64,000 nucleotides of DNA from Leclercia sp. S52 (GCF_039727615.1 NZ_CP152474.1:2604001-2668000), one strand, 5' to 3'; positions 21,036-30,607 are shown, counted from the stretch's first letter. Numbers and translations: made by a program. Notes: generated by a model not told the origin, from the sequence alone.

Positions 21036-21320
21036 ATGGATTTTTTTGACGAACTCAAAACCTCCCTTGAAGAGGCGGTGGAGATCAAAAGCGGGAAAAA
21101 GGCCCCTGCCCGTGTGACCCGCTATGAGATTGCCGATGTGAAGGCGATCAGAGAGCAGCTCAACGTTTCCCAGGCTGAGATGGCAAAAGCGCTGGGCACC
21201 AGCGTCGATACCATCAAAAGCTGGGAATCCAGACGGCGTAATCCAACGGGCCTTGCGGCAAAAGTGCTGGCCACTATCCAGGCGAACCCGGCATTCTTTT
21301 ACGAACTGGCTGCGCATTAA
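21036..21320 (+). CDS. HigA/NadS-type helix-turn-helix antitoxin
   Basis: 94 residues. The C-terminal half carries an XRE helix-turn-helix (IREQLNVSQAEMAKALGTSV-DTIKSWESRRRNP), the N-terminal half would wrap the toxin. It follows the toxin gene by one base, the reverse order (toxin first) typical of higBA loci. It probably neutralises the toxin and, through the palindrome at 20658, represses the operon. A bidirectional terminator follows at 21355. Confidence 0.9.
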   Translation: MDFFDELKTSLEEAVEIKSGKKAPARVTRYEIADVKAIREQLNVSQAEMAKALGTSVDTIKSWESRRRNPTGLAAKVLATIQANPAFFYELAAH

Positions 21321-21354
21321 ATGGTCATTTTAACGAAGCGAACAGCGGAAATGA

Positions 21355-21388
21355 AAAAGCCCCAGCAATATATTTTGCCGGGGCTTTT
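21355..21388. terminator. Terminator after the toxin-antitoxin operon
   Basis: AAAAGCCCC and GGGGCTTTT form a 9-bp stem around a 16-base AT-rich loop, with A and T tracts on both sides, so it can act in either direction. Confidence 0.85.
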
Positions 21389-21957
21389 AGGGTACTACCG
21401 ATTTAATATTTAACATTCATCAACTTAATTACACTACAACTTCTAAGATGTACGTATTCTCACAGGATTACCGATAAAACAAGTTAACGCTACCTCCTTT
21501 GATAAGTATGTGAAATAACATCATTTCCTGTCGTGTACATCACCCACGCGATATATACTCTTGATGCGTTGCCTTAATTGCGTCGCGATATTCTTAACGC
21601 CATACTTACGTCCCCAGATCGCGACCATTACTCTTTGAAACAAGGCCTTACATCATCGCGTTTACTTCCCCATCATGCGATCGTACTGATTTACTGCATG
21701 GCCTGAAAGCGTGTTCACACTGGCGTTTAGTTATTACCAGGACCCAAACTACACTACTTCGTGGCCTTTATCGCATCTCTTTACTGCTCTATTACCGCAC
21801 CGTGAAACATTTATTTCTCTGTGGTGCTGAGTTCTAATTTACTCATTATAGCTGCACTGTCAACACCCGAATCACGCACTGTTATATTTTATTGTTTAAT
21901 ATCATTAAAACAGATAATTACGTGATCCCGATCTCGTTTAATAAGGGGTTTTGCCGC
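21389..21957. other. 569-bp gene-poor, AT-rich gap with short coding remnants
   Basis: No long open frame in either direction. On the minus strand two short protein-like stretches occur: 21521-21628 (35 codons from an ATG, containing KYGVKNIATQLRQRIKSIYR) and, ending near 21662, the peptide SGHAVNQYDRMMGK followed by a stop. They are in unrelated frames and look like debris of lost accessory genes at the toxin-antitoxin island's junction with the paa cluster. No RNA structure recognised. Confidence 0.4.
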
Positions 21958-22554
21958 TCAACTGGCGGACTTCGGCCGCAGGTTCTCATCAAAAACCAGC
22001 CGCTTACGATCCGGCTCCACCTCGTGCAGCGGCTCGACCTGATGCATCGTCTGCTTGCAGCGTTCCACCAGGGTCTGATACTCCCGGGTGCCCTGCTGCT
22101 TCCACGCCTTTTCCTGCTCGCTCAGCACGCGGATCGCTTTGGCCGGGCTGCCGATAATCAGATGGTCGGCAGGCATTTCCGCCTTCGCTTTTACAAAGGC
22201 GGCCGCGCCGACAATGCTGTTTTCGCCAATCACCGCCCCGTCGATGATCACCGCATTCATCCCCACCAGCGCATTGCGGCGGATGATGCAGCCATGCAGA
22301 ATGGCGCCATGACCGATATGGCCCTCTTCTTCCACCACCGTGTCCTGCTCCGGAAAACCGTGCATGATGCAGTTATCCTGGATGTTGGCTCCATCTTTCA
22401 CCACGATACGACCAAAATCGCCGCGCAGGCTGGCGTTAGGCCCCACGTAGACCCCCTTGCCGAGGATCACATCGCCAATCAGCACCGCGGTCGGGTGGAC
22501 ATAACTCTCTGGTGGAACGACCGGGGTCATCCCATCGATTTGATATACAGGCAC
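21958..22554 (-). CDS. paaY: Phenylacetate-operon thioesterase PaaY (hexapeptide-repeat, gamma-carbonic-anhydrase fold)
   Basis: 198 residues with left-handed beta-helix hexapeptide repeats ([40 protein letters not shown]). The His residues that bind metal in gamma-carbonic-anhydrase-like proteins are visible in [13 protein letters not shown]. In E. coli PaaY hydrolyses dead-end ring-oxidation products such as 2-hydroxycyclohepta-1,4,6-triene-1-formyl-CoA, relieving pathway inhibition. It follows paaX by 10 bp and is cotranscribed. Confidence 0.95.
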   Translation of the reverse strand: MPVYQIDGMTPVVPPESYVHPTAVLIGDVILGKGVYVGPNASLRGDFGRIVVKDGANIQDNCIMHGFPEQDTVVEEEGHIGHGAILHGCIIRRNALVGMNAVIIDGAVIGENSIVGAAAFVKAKAEMPADHLIIGSPAKAIRVLSEQEKAWKQQGTREYQTLVERCKQTMHQVEPLHEVEPDRKRLVFDENLRPKSAS

Positions 22555-22564
22555 ATTACCTCCT

Positions 22565-23491
22565 TCAGGCAGGCGTCAGGCCGCCGAAGCGTTGCCAGTA
22601 GGAGGAACCCGGCGACGGCAGTTCGCCGACGCTGGTCTCCCCTTTCTCACTGACAAACGCCAGCGCACCTGGCGCGACGCGCTGATAAATGTTGATGCAC
22701 AGCTGGCGGGCCGTCTGGCCTGCCCAGTGCGACGGGAGTAACTCTTCCGGCAGCAGTGGATCTTTCAGCACCACCCGGCGATAAAAGTGGATCAGCAGCA
22801 GCTGGATCTGGAAGCAGCGTTCCGGCGTCAACTCCTCCGGGGCGGCTTCACGCAGCAGCGGCAGCAGCGGCCGGAACGAGTCGATAAAGGTTTCGTACAT
22901 GACGTTCTGCTCGCTGAGCTGCCAGCACTCCTCGACACGGGAGCGCAGCGCGGCGCGGGAGAGCGCCAGCGGCGAATGCGCCTCAAAACAAATCACGTTC
23001 TCGGCCACGCCCGCTTCGTGCAGCAGGGTCTGTACATCCGCCAGCTGTTGCGACGGCGAGGCCATCAGGCTGGGCGCCAGGGTGCCGAACCCCTGCCAGA
23101 TCAGCTGTTTCTTCACGTCCGCCAGCGTGGCTTTGTCCATCCCTTCGGACAACAGCAGCAGCCATTTGCCGTCCCAGGCCGGTAGCTCCGCACGATAAAT
23201 TTTCGCCTCAGCGCGACGGGTCAGGCGTAGCCCTTTGTCGCTTAGGCGATAAAAGCTGCGTCTGCCGATGCGGACCACATCCAGCCAGCCCTCTTTGTTC
23301 AGGCGGAACAGCGCAGTGCGCACGAAGCGCTCGCCAAATCCCATCCCTTCCAGCAGTGATGCCAGGCTGCCCAGCCAGACTTCACCGCCGCGATGGGAGA
23401 GCGCATCACCGTATAAGGAGGAGATCAGTGAGGTACCGCTGACGGGAACGGAGCTGACCGCGTGCTGGATAAAGGCGTCGAGTTTACTCAT
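22565..23491 (-). CDS. paaX: Transcriptional repressor of the phenylacetate pathway
   Basis: 308 residues, GntR-related PaaX family. The N-terminal winged helix covers about residues 20-85 ([35 protein letters not shown]). In E. coli PaaX represses the paa promoters and is released by phenylacetyl-CoA. The start MSKLDAF at 23491 matches E. coli; an ATG nine bases earlier (23500) lies inside a PaaX-type operator half-site, supporting the shorter form. The C-terminus ends about ten residues before that of E. coli PaaX. It has its own promoter region with a PaaX-like box at 23493-23530. Confidence 0.95.
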   Translation of the reverse strand: MSKLDAFIQHAVSSVPVSGTSLISSLYGDALSHRGGEVWLGSLASLLEGMGFGERFVRTALFRLNKEGWLDVVRIGRRSFYRLSDKGLRLTRRAEAKIYRAELPAWDGKWLLLLSEGMDKATLADVKKQLIWQGFGTLAPSLMASPSQQLADVQTLLHEAGVAENVICFEAHSPLALSRAALRSRVEECWQLSEQNVMYETFIDSFRPLLPLLREAAPEELTPERCFQIQLLLIHFYRRVVLKDPLLPEELLPSHWAGQTARQLCINIYQRVAPGALAFVSEKGETSVGELPSPGSSYWQRFGGLTPA

Positions 23492-23492
23492 G

Positions 23493-23530
23493 TGATTCAT
23501 TCTGTTGTGATTATTTTTCCTGATGAATCA
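23493..23530. promoter_or_regulatory. PaaX-type operator upstream of paaX
   Basis: TGATTC, 26 bases, GAATCA: the same split palindrome described for PaaX at the E. coli paaZ and paaA promoters. It ends directly before the paaX start, consistent with autoregulation (inference). Confidence 0.7.
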
Positions 23531-23550
23531 TAGCATAGCTCTACAAGCGC

Positions 23551-23575
23551 GACCCTCCCCAATACGGAGAGGGTC
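23551..23575 (-). terminator. Possible attenuating hairpin after paaK
   Basis: GACCCTC / GAGGGTC 7-bp stem in the paaK-paaX gap. No T tract on the minus strand, so termination may be weak or Rho-dependent. Confidence 0.4.
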
Positions 23576-23587
23576 AGCAGGCAGGGA

Positions 23588-24904
23588 TTAGCCGTTGGCA
23601 GCGACCTTACGCAGGTCGAAGACGCGGCAGGCTTTGCCTTCGGAACGCGGGATACTGCCGCAGTTCACAATGGTTACGTCGGTGGAGATCCCCACCATCG
23701 ATTTGATGCGATGGCGCAGCTCATGGCACACGTGGCAGCGCTGCTCATGGGTCAGGGTTAAGCTGCTCTGCTTCAGCTCCACTTTCACCGAAAGCGAATC
23801 AAGATGGCCCCGGCGATTGACCTCCAGCTGGTAGTGCGGTGACAGGTGTTCGAACTTCACGATCTCCTCTTCCAGCTGGGACGGGAAGACGTTCACGCCG
23901 CGGATGATCAGCATATCGTCGCTGCGACCGCTGATGCGATCCATCCTGCGCATGGTGCGGGCGGTGCCCGGCAGCAGACGGGTCAGGTCGCGGGTGCGGT
24001 AGCGGATCACCGGCAGCGCCTCTTTGGTCAGGGTGGTGAACAGCAGTTCGCCCTGCTCGCCGTCATTGAGCGGCGTGCCGTCGTTCGGGTTGACGATCTC
24101 CGGGTAGAAGTGATCTTCCCAGATGGTCGGGCCGTCAGCGGTTTCGATGCACTCCATCGCCACGCCCGGACCCATCACTTCGGACAGGCCATAGATATCC
24201 AGGGCGGTGATGCCGAGGCGTTTCTCGATTTCACGGCGCATCGCCAGGGTCCAGGGCTCGGCACCAAAGACGCCGACGCGCAGGGAGCATTTACTGGCAT
24301 CGCCGCCCATCTGGCGCTCCAGCTCTTCAATCAGGTTGAGGCAGTAGGACGGCGTCACCATGATCATGTCCGGCTGGAAATCGCGGATCAGCTGGGCCTG
24401 TTTCTCTGTCTGGCCGCCGGACATCGGGATCACCGTCGCGCCTAAACGCTCGGCACCGTAATGCGCACCCAGCCCGCCGGTGAACAGGCCGTAGCCGTAG
24501 GCGACGTGAATTTTGTCCTTCGCACTGCCCCCGGCGGCGCGCAGGGAGCGGGCCACAATGTTAGCCCAGTTATCAATGTCGTTCTGCGTGTAGCCGACCA
24601 CGGTCGGTTTCCCGGTGGTTCCGGAAGAGGCGTGAATACGCACCACCTGCTCCATCGGCACCGCGAAGGTGTCGAACGGATAGTTGTCGCGCAGATCCTG
24701 TTTGGTGGTGCACGGGAACTTGCGGATATCCGCTAACTCTTTGAAATCGTCAGGATGAACCCCCGCCGCATCAAACTTGCGTTTGTACATCGGGACGTTG
24801 TTATAGGCGTGTTCTAACGTCCACTTCATGCGCTGGGTTTGCAGGGCCTGCAGCTCATCCAGGGACGCGGTTTCGATTGGATCCAGCTTAGTTGTCGTTG
24901 TCAT
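23588..24904 (-). CDS. paaK: Phenylacetate-CoA ligase
   Basis: 438 residues, AMP-forming adenylate ligase. The phosphate-binding loop HASSGTTGKPTVVGYTQND, the A5-type DIYGLSEVMGPGVAMEC and the hinge region GRSDDMLIIRGVNVFPSQ are intact. It activates phenylacetate with ATP and CoA to phenylacetyl-CoA, the true inducer (by releasing PaaX) and the substrate of the PaaABCE epoxidase. It lies 28 bp downstream of the corrected paaJ stop and ends the main paa operon. Confidence 0.97.
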   Translation of the reverse strand: MTTTTKLDPIETASLDELQALQTQRMKWTLEHAYNNVPMYKRKFDAAGVHPDDFKELADIRKFPCTTKQDLRDNYPFDTFAVPMEQVVRIHASSGTTGKPTVVGYTQNDIDNWANIVARSLRAAGGSAKDKIHVAYGYGLFTGGLGAHYGAERLGATVIPMSGGQTEKQAQLIRDFQPDMIMVTPSYCLNLIEELERQMGGDASKCSLRVGVFGAEPWTLAMRREIEKRLGITALDIYGLSEVMGPGVAMECIETADGPTIWEDHFYPEIVNPNDGTPLNDGEQGELLFTTLTKEALPVIRYRTRDLTRLLPGTARTMRRMDRISGRSDDMLIIRGVNVFPSQLEEEIVKFEHLSPHYQLEVNRRGHLDSLSVKVELKQSSLTLTHEQRCHVCHELRHRIKSMVGISTDVTIVNCGSIPRSEGKACRVFDLRKVAANG

Positions 24905-24932
24905 TGTAGGGTACTCACATTTTTATAATTGT

Positions 24933-26139
24933 TCAGACACGCTCAAGGATCATGGCAATGCCCTGACCGACACCAATACACATCGTGCAGAGCGCATAGC
25001 GCCCTTTCCGACGGTGCAGCTCGTTGCTGGCGGCCAGCGCCAGACGGGCACCGCTCATGCCCAGCGGATGACCTAAGGCAATGGCCCCCCCCGTTGGGGT
25101 TCACATGCGGAGCATCGTCCGGCAGCCCCAGCTCGCGCAGCACGCCCAGCGCCTGCGAAGCAAAGGCTTCGTTCAGTTCGATAACGTCCATATCGTTGAT
25201 GCTCAGACCGGCACGCTCCAGCACGCGGCGGGTGGCAGGCACCGGGCCCAGCCCCATCAGACGCGGTTCAACACCGGCAGTCGCCATCGCCACGATGCGG
25301 GTCCGCGGGGTTAAGCCCTGCGCTGCCGCCATCTCCTCGCTGGCGATAATCAGCGCCGCAGCGCCGTCGTTCACCCCGGACGCGTTACCTGCGGTGACTA
25401 CGCCCCCGGCGCGGAACGGCGCTTTCAGCCCGGCCAGCATCTCCAGTGTGGTGTCCGGGCGCAGATGCTCGTCATGCACCACTTCGGTCACCGCCCCTTT
25501 TTTACCTTTAATCATCACCGGGACGATCTCCTGGGCCAGAATGCCGTTGGCCTGGGCCCGGGCGGTACGCTGCTGGCTGCGGAACGCAAAGGCGTCCTGA
25601 TCTTCACGGGAAATCCGTAACAATTCCGCTACATTCTCTGCCGTTTCCGGCATGCTGTCAGAACCAAATTGCTGCGCCATGAGCGGGTTCACAAAACGCC
25701 AGCCGATGGTGGTATCGAAAATTTCATTCTGGCGCTGGAAGGCGCTGGTGGCTTTGCCCATCACGAAGGGCGCGCGGGACATCGACTCCACGCCACCGGC
25801 GATCATCAGGTCGCCATCACCGGCGCGGATGGCGCGGGCGGCAAAGCCCAGCGCGTCGAGGCCGGAGCCGCACAGGCGGTTCAGGGTGGTGCCGGAGACG
25901 GTCTGCGGCAGCCCGGCCAGCAGCAGGGACATGCGCGCCACGTTGCGGTTGTCTTCCCCCGCCTGGTTGGCGCAGCCAAAAATCACGTCATCAATGCGTT
26001 CCGCATCCAGACCCGGGTTACGCACCAGCAGCTCGCGCAGCGGGATAGCGCCCAGATCGTCCGCGCGCACGGCGGACAATGCCCCGGCATAGCGACCGAT
26101 GGGGGTACGGATCCCGTCACAAATAAAGGCGTCACGCAT
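24933..26139 (-). pseudogene. paaJ: 3-oxoadipyl-CoA/3-oxo-5,6-dehydrosuberyl-CoA thiolase, frameshifted
   Basis: Thiolase of the paa pathway that releases acetyl-CoA and, at the last step, succinyl-CoA. The catalytic Cys (NRLCGSGLDA) and the internal GGVESMSRAP are intact. After HVNPNG the frame breaks: a run of eight C at 25085-25092 (eight G on the coding strand) replaces an expected seven. As written translation ends at 24943 with a scrambled tail that loses the conserved [11 protein letters not shown]is and the [11 protein letters not shown]ys. Removing one base restores 401 residues, exactly the E. coli length, and a stop at 24933-24935. The start overlaps the paaI stop (TAATG). If the insertion is genuine the enzyme is inactive. 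Confidence 0.88.
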
Positions 26140-26561
26140 TATGCTTCTCCTGTAATAGTGCCGCCGATGCGGTGGGATTTCCCACGGAACAGGGCAACGG
26201 TTTTTTGCTGTTGGTTAACAATTTCAATGTCGTACACGCCGGTCTGTTTCCCCTGATGGCGCACCTGCGCGGTGGCGGTGAGCTTGTCGTGGGCAAAGGC
26301 CGGACGAACAAAATCGATGGTGCAGCCCGAGGCTACCGCCGCCAGCCCCTGGCTGTTGCAGGCGTAGGCGAAGGCGGTGTCGGCCAGCGTAAACAGCTGG
26401 CCGCCGTGGCAGCTTTTGTGGCCGTTGAGCATCTGCGGCGTGACGGTCATGGTCAACACGGCGACGCCCTCATCCATCTCGATAATGTCGATGCCATAGG
26501 CCTGGGCGCAGGCATCGTTTTCATACATGGCGCGGGCGTTGCGCCAGGCGTTATGACTCAT
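26139..26561 (-). CDS. paaI: Hydroxyphenylacetyl-CoA thioesterase PaaI
   Basis: 140 residues, hotdog-fold acyl-CoA thioesterase, identical in length to E. coli PaaI. The family signature LNGHKSCHGGQLFTLADTAF contains the active-site Asp. It hydrolyses ring-hydroxylated phenylacetyl-CoA and similar dead-end thioesters, freeing trapped CoA. Start MSHNAWRNARAMYEND at 26561 was chosen by homology; a longer frame upstream only covers the end of paaH, with which it overlaps by 11 bp. Confidence 0.96.
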   Translation of the reverse strand: MSHNAWRNARAMYENDACAQAYGIDIIEMDEGVAVLTMTVTPQMLNGHKSCHGGQLFTLADTAFAYACNSQGLAAVASGCTIDFVRPAFAHDKLTATAQVRHQGKQTGVYDIEIVNQQQKTVALFRGKSHRIGGTITGEA

Positions 26562-27975
26562 AGCTACTCTCCAGAAGCGCGCGCTGGCGCAGCAGGGATG
26601 ACGGGCGATAGCGTTCTTCGCCGTAGTGGCGTTGCAGGTTTTCAAGCAGGATCAGCAGGCGCTGCCAGCCAAGCTGTTCTCCCCAGGCCAGCGGACCGCG
26701 CGGGTAGTTCACCCCGAGGCGCATGGCGGTATCGATATCCTGTTCGCTGGCGACCCCTTTTTGCAGGGCGTCGAGGGCTTCGTTGACGATCATCGCCACC
26801 GTGCGCCAGATCAGCAGGCCGGGATAATCCGCCACCTGCAGGACGCGCTTGCCCTGCTGCTGCAGGTACCAGACCGCTTTCAGGGTGGCGGAGGCCGGGT
26901 TGCTGGCCGCCGGGGCAATCACTGCCACATCCCCTTCCTGCCGATCCACGACCACCACCGGCTGACCGTAACGGTTCGCCAGCGCCTGGGCGGTCTCGCC
27001 CTGGGTTTCGATCAGCAGCAGGCCGTCGATTTCGGTGACACCGTCACTTCTTCTCTGCACGTTCATGGCGCTGTACGTGTCGCCAACGGTCTCCAGCCAG
27101 TTAACGGCGGGCTTCTCGCTGCGCCAGTTGTAGACGCCCTGGCCGCTCTTCTTGCCGAAGCGCCCGGCCAGCACCAGCTCCTGCTGCACCAGCGACGGCA
27201 GGAAGCGGCGCTCCTGCCAGAAGGCGTTAAATACCGAACAGGTGACGGCGAAGTTGACGTCCTGGCCGATCATGTCGGTCAGCTCCAGCGGCCCCATCGG
27301 GAAGCCCGCGCCGTCGCGCAGCGCGGCGTCGATAACTTCCGGTGCAGCCACCTGCTCTTCCAGGGCGCGCCAGGCTTCGGCGTAGTACGGACGTGCCACG
27401 CGGTTAACGATAAAGCCCGGGGTGGACTGGCAGCGCACCGGCTGTTTACCCCAGTTCACCGCCAGCTCGCTCAGCTGTTCCACTACTTCACCGGAGGTCG
27501 CCAGCCCGCTCACCACCTCTACCAGCTTCATCACCGGGGCCGGGTTAAAGAAGTGCAGCCCGGCCACGCGCTCGGGGTGTTTCACATCGGCGGCAATGGC
27601 GGTAATGGAGATAGAAGAGGTATTGCTGGTCAGCAGCGTGTTGGCCGGGCAGATCTCCGCCAGTTCGGCAAAGAGCGCTTTTTTGACCGCCATCTGCTCG
27701 GAGGCGGCTTCGATAACCAGGTCGGCCGCCGCCAGGGCGTGAATGTCGGTCACCGGTATCAGACGCTGGAGCGTCTGCTCGCAGGCCTGCGCGCTCAGCT
27801 TGCCGCGCGCCATGCGGGATTCGAGACGGGTGCGGATACCGTCGATGGCGCGGGAAATCGCGTCGGCATTGATGTCATACACCAGCACCGGATGCCCGTG
27901 GCTGGCCGCTACTTCGGCGATCCCGGCTCCCATGATGCCGCTGCCTATCACAGCCACGGTATGAATTGTCGTCAT
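26551..27975 (-). CDS. paaH: 3-hydroxyadipyl-CoA dehydrogenase
   Basis: 474 residues. N-terminal Rossmann motif VIGSGIMGAGIAEVAASHG binds NAD+; HFFNPAPVMKLVEVV is the hydroxyacyl-CoA dehydrogenase signature with its catalytic His; two C-terminal helical domains (FIVNRVARPYYAEA, LGVNYPRGPLAWGEQLG) complete the duplicated family architecture. It oxidises 3-hydroxyadipyl-CoA to 3-oxoadipyl-CoA. The start MTTIHTVAVIG at 27975 lies one base after the paaG stop; a longer upstream frame is only an overlap with paaG. Confidence 0.97.
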   Translation of the reverse strand: MTTIHTVAVIGSGIMGAGIAEVAASHGHPVLVYDINADAISRAIDGIRTRLESRMARGKLSAQACEQTLQRLIPVTDIHALAAADLVIEAASEQMAVKKALFAELAEICPANTLLTSNTSSISITAIAADVKHPERVAGLHFFNPAPVMKLVEVVSGLATSGEVVEQLSELAVNWGKQPVRCQSTPGFIVNRVARPYYAEAWRALEEQVAAPEVIDAALRDGAGFPMGPLELTDMIGQDVNFAVTCSVFNAFWQERRFLPSLVQQELVLAGRFGKKSGQGVYNWRSEKPAVNWLETVGDTYSAMNVQRRSDGVTEIDGLLLIETQGETAQALANRYGQPVVVVDRQEGDVAVIAPAASNPASATLKAVWYLQQQGKRVLQVADYPGLLIWRTVAMIVNEALDALQKGVASEQDIDTAMRLGVNYPRGPLAWGEQLGWQRLLILLENLQRHYGEERYRPSSLLRQRALLESSYES

Positions 27976-27976
27976 C

Positions 27977-28762
27977 TTATTTCCCCGTAAACTGCGGCGC
28001 GCGTTTGTTGAGGAAGGCGCTGACGCCCTCACGGTAGTCGGCGCTGCGTCCGGCCAGGCGCTGATAGTCGCGCTCAAGATCCAGCTGAGCATCGAGGGTG
28101 TTGGTTTCGGCGGCGTTGATCGCCTGCTTGATCAGCCCCAGGCCAAAGGTCGGCTGCGAGGCGAGATGCACGGCCAGCTGGCGAGCGGTGTCGGTCAGCT
28201 CGGCGTCATCCACCACCTGCCAGATCATCCCCCAGGCGTGCGCCTGTTCGGCGCTGATCTTCTCTCCCAGCAGGGCCAGGCCCATTGCCCGGGCGCGGCC
28301 GGTCAGGCGCGGCAGCAGCCAGGTCCCACCGGAATCCGGCACCAGACCGAGCTTGCTGAAGGCCATCACAAAGTTTACCGAACGGGCGGCAATGACGATG
28401 TCGCAGCCCAGCGCCAGCGTGGCGCCGGCTCCGGCGGCGACGCCGTTGACCGCGCAGATCACCGGCTTCGGCAGTTTTGCCAGGCGCTTAACCAGCGGGT
28501 TGTAGAATTTTTCCACCGACATCCCCAGATCGGGCGCGGGGCTGTTCGGGTCGACGTTGCGGTCGTTGAGATCCTGCCCGGCGCAAAATCCGCGTCCGGC
28601 CCCGGTCACCAGCAGGCAACGCACGCTGTCGTCGCGCTCGGCCTGCTTAAGGCACTCGGCCAGCTGCAGATGCATCTCCTCGTTAAAGCTGTTGAGACGC
28701 TCCGGGCGGTTCAGGGTAATAGTCATTACGCCCTGCTCAACGTGACTCAGAATGAAATCCAT
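27977..28762 (-). CDS. paaG: 1,2-epoxyphenylacetyl-CoA isomerase
   Basis: 261 residues, crotonase (enoyl-CoA hydratase/isomerase) superfamily. The CoA-binding and oxyanion region ICAVNGVAAGAGATLALGCD and the catalytic acidic-residue segment LGLVPDSGGTWLLPRL are present. It isomerises the aromatic epoxide to the oxepin-CoA, which PaaZ opens, and later acts on 2,3/3,4-dehydroadipyl-CoA. It lies two bases beyond the frameshifted paaF stop region and one base before paaH. Confidence 0.97.
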   Translation of the reverse strand: MDFILSHVEQGVMTITLNRPERLNSFNEEMHLQLAECLKQAERDDSVRCLLVTGAGRGFCAGQDLNDRNVDPNSPAPDLGMSVEKFYNPLVKRLAKLPKPVICAVNGVAAGAGATLALGCDIVIAARSVNFVMAFSKLGLVPDSGGTWLLPRLTGRARAMGLALLGEKISAEQAHAWGMIWQVVDDAELTDTARQLAVHLASQPTFGLGLIKQAINAAETNTLDAQLDLERDYQRLAGRSADYREGVSAFLNKRAPQFTGK

Positions 28763-28764
28763 GG

Positions 28765-29533
28765 TTAGCGTCCTTTAAATTCGGGGGTGCGTTTTTGCAG
28801 GAAGGCGTCGATCCCTTCCCGGCGATCCTCGGTGGCTGCCAGCAGGGTAAACAGCTGACGCTCCTGGGCCAGCCCGGCCTGCAGGGCCACTTCCTGGGAC
28901 TGGCGTAACGCCTGCTTCGCCGCCTGCAGCGCCAGCGGCGAGTGGCGCGCCATCAGCGCGGCCTGCTGGAGGGCATATTCCAGGGTCAGGGATTCGGGAT
29001 AAACGTCGCTCACCAGGCCTGCGGCCAGCGCCTGCCGGGCGGTGATGCTTTCGCCGGTCAGCACCATTTTGCTGGCCAGCGATTTGCCGACGCTGCGGAT
29101 CAGGCGTTGAGTGCCGCCCGCGCCCGGCATAATGCCTAAAGTGATTTCGGGCAGGCCAAAGCGGGCGTTCTCCCCGGCGATCGTTACATCGCACAGCAGC
29201 GCCAGCTCGCAGCCCGCCCCCCAGCGCGTAGCCGTTGACCGCGGCAATCAGCGGTTTGCTGAAAGCGTTGATCCGCGCCCACAGCTGGGGGCGAATGTCG
29301 TTGAGGGTGGCGGGCAGATCTTTTTCGGCCATCTCATTGAGATCGGCCCCGGCGGCAAAGAAACGCTCGTTGCCGGCGATCACGCACACCGAAACCTCGC
29401 TATCGGTTGCCGCGGCTTCGAGAGTGGTCGCCAGCTCGCTCAACAGGGCATTGTTAAGGGCGTTGCGGGCCGCCGGACGGTTGAGGGTCAGGAGCAGTAT
29501 TCGCCCCTGACGGGTGACAATCAGGTCGCTCAT
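28765..29533 (-). pseudogene. paaF: 2,3-dehydroadipyl-CoA hydratase, frameshifted
   Basis: Crotonase-family hydratase converting 2,3-dehydroadipyl-CoA to 3-hydroxyadipyl-CoA. The first frame (from 29533) reads MSDLIVTRQGRILLLTLNRP up to [10 protein letters not shown], then becomes low-complexity. The second frame continues with [20 protein letters not shown] and ends normally at 28765. A run of six C at 29217-29222 in place of five accounts for the switch; removing one gives 255 residues, the E. coli length. The break falls at the oxyanion-hole loop, before the catalytic [17 protein letters not shown], so the product as written would be inactive. ATGA overlap with paaE upstream. Confidence 0.88.
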
Positions 29534-30600
29534 GCCATCCCCTTCGCGTCAAAGTCCACCACCACGTCGCGGGTCAGCGGCAGGGCCTGGCAGCTCAGAA
29601 CGTAGCCCGCCGCCAGTTCGTCCGGCTCGAGGCTGTAGTTGGTCGCCATGTCTACCTTTCCGCGCACCACTTTGCATTTGCAGGTAGCGCAGACCCCGCC
29701 TTTACAGGCGTACGGCAGATCCGCCCCCTGACGCAATGCGGCGTCAAGAATGCTTTCGTCATCGGCGGTCAGGGTGATCTCGCGGTCGCGTCCGTCCTGG
29801 CGCACCGTCACTTTCTGCCCCTCTACCTGAACGGTGTGGGCGCGTTTTACGCTGGTGCCCGGGGTATTGAAGCGTTCCAGATGCAGCGATTTTTCCGGCA
29901 TGCCCAGCGCTTTCAGCGCCTGCTCGGCGTCGTCCATCATCGCCGCCGGGCCGCAGATAAAGGCCTCGTCAAACTGGCTGAAGTCGATTAAGTGTTTCGC
30001 CAGCGCCTGCAGTTTCGCGCCGTCGATGCGCCCGTGCAGCAGCTCGCTGTCCAGCGTCTCCTGGCTGAAGATATTGACCACCTGCAGGCGGGTCGGGTAG
30101 CTGTCCTTCAGATCGGCCAGCGCCTGGCGGAACATCATGCTCTGGCTGCTGCGGTTGCCGTAAATCAGGGTGAACTGGCTGTAGGGTTCGGTTTTCAGGG
30201 TGCTGGAGATAATGGCCAGCATCGGGGTAATGCCGGAACCGGCGGCAATCGCCAGGTAGCAGCCTTCCCGCTCAGCCAGCGGCTGATAGCCAAAGTGGCC
30301 CTGGGGCACCATCACCTCCAGCGCCATCCCCTGTTTGATCTCATCCCGGGCATAGCGCGAGAAGCGGCCGCCGTCGATGGCTTTCACCGCCACGCTGATC
30401 TCGCCCGGCTGCACGCTGCGGCAGATAGAGTAGCAGCGGCGCAGCTCTTCGCCCGCGAGATGGGCTTTCAGCGTCAGATGCTGGCCCGGACGGAAGCGAT
30501 ACGCCTCCTGCAAAGCCTGGGGAACCGCGAAGGTGATGGTCACCGCATCGCGGGTTTCGGGTTCCACTTTTGCCACCGTTAAGGAATGAAACGTTGTCAT
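29530..30600 (-). CDS. paaE: Phenylacetyl-CoA epoxidase reductase subunit
   Basis: 356 residues, class-IA ferredoxin-NADP reductase-like. The N-terminal half binds FAD (RCYSICRS) and NADPH (AIAAGSGITPMLAII); the C-terminal domain is a plant-type [2Fe-2S] ferredoxin with ligands in ACKGGVCATCKCKVV and the distal VLSCQA. It passes electrons from NADPH to the PaaA di-iron centre. Start MTTFHSLTVAK at 30600 by homology. The TGA overlaps the paaF ATG, indicating coupling. Confidence 0.97.
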   Translation of the reverse strand: MTTFHSLTVAKVEPETRDAVTITFAVPQALQEAYRFRPGQHLTLKAHLAGEELRRCYSICRSVQPGEISVAVKAIDGGRFSRYARDEIKQGMALEVMVPQGHFGYQPLAEREGCYLAIAAGSGITPMLAIISSTLKTEPYSQFTLIYGNRSSQSMMFRQALADLKDSYPTRLQVVNIFSQETLDSELLHGRIDGAKLQALAKHLIDFSQFDEAFICGPAAMMDDAEQALKALGMPEKSLHLERFNTPGTSVKRAHTVQVEGQKVTVRQDGRDREITLTADDESILDAALRQGADLPYACKGGVCATCKCKVVRGKVDMATNYSLEPDELAAGYVLSCQALPLTRDVVVDFDAKGMA

Positions 30601-30607
30601 GGCGACC

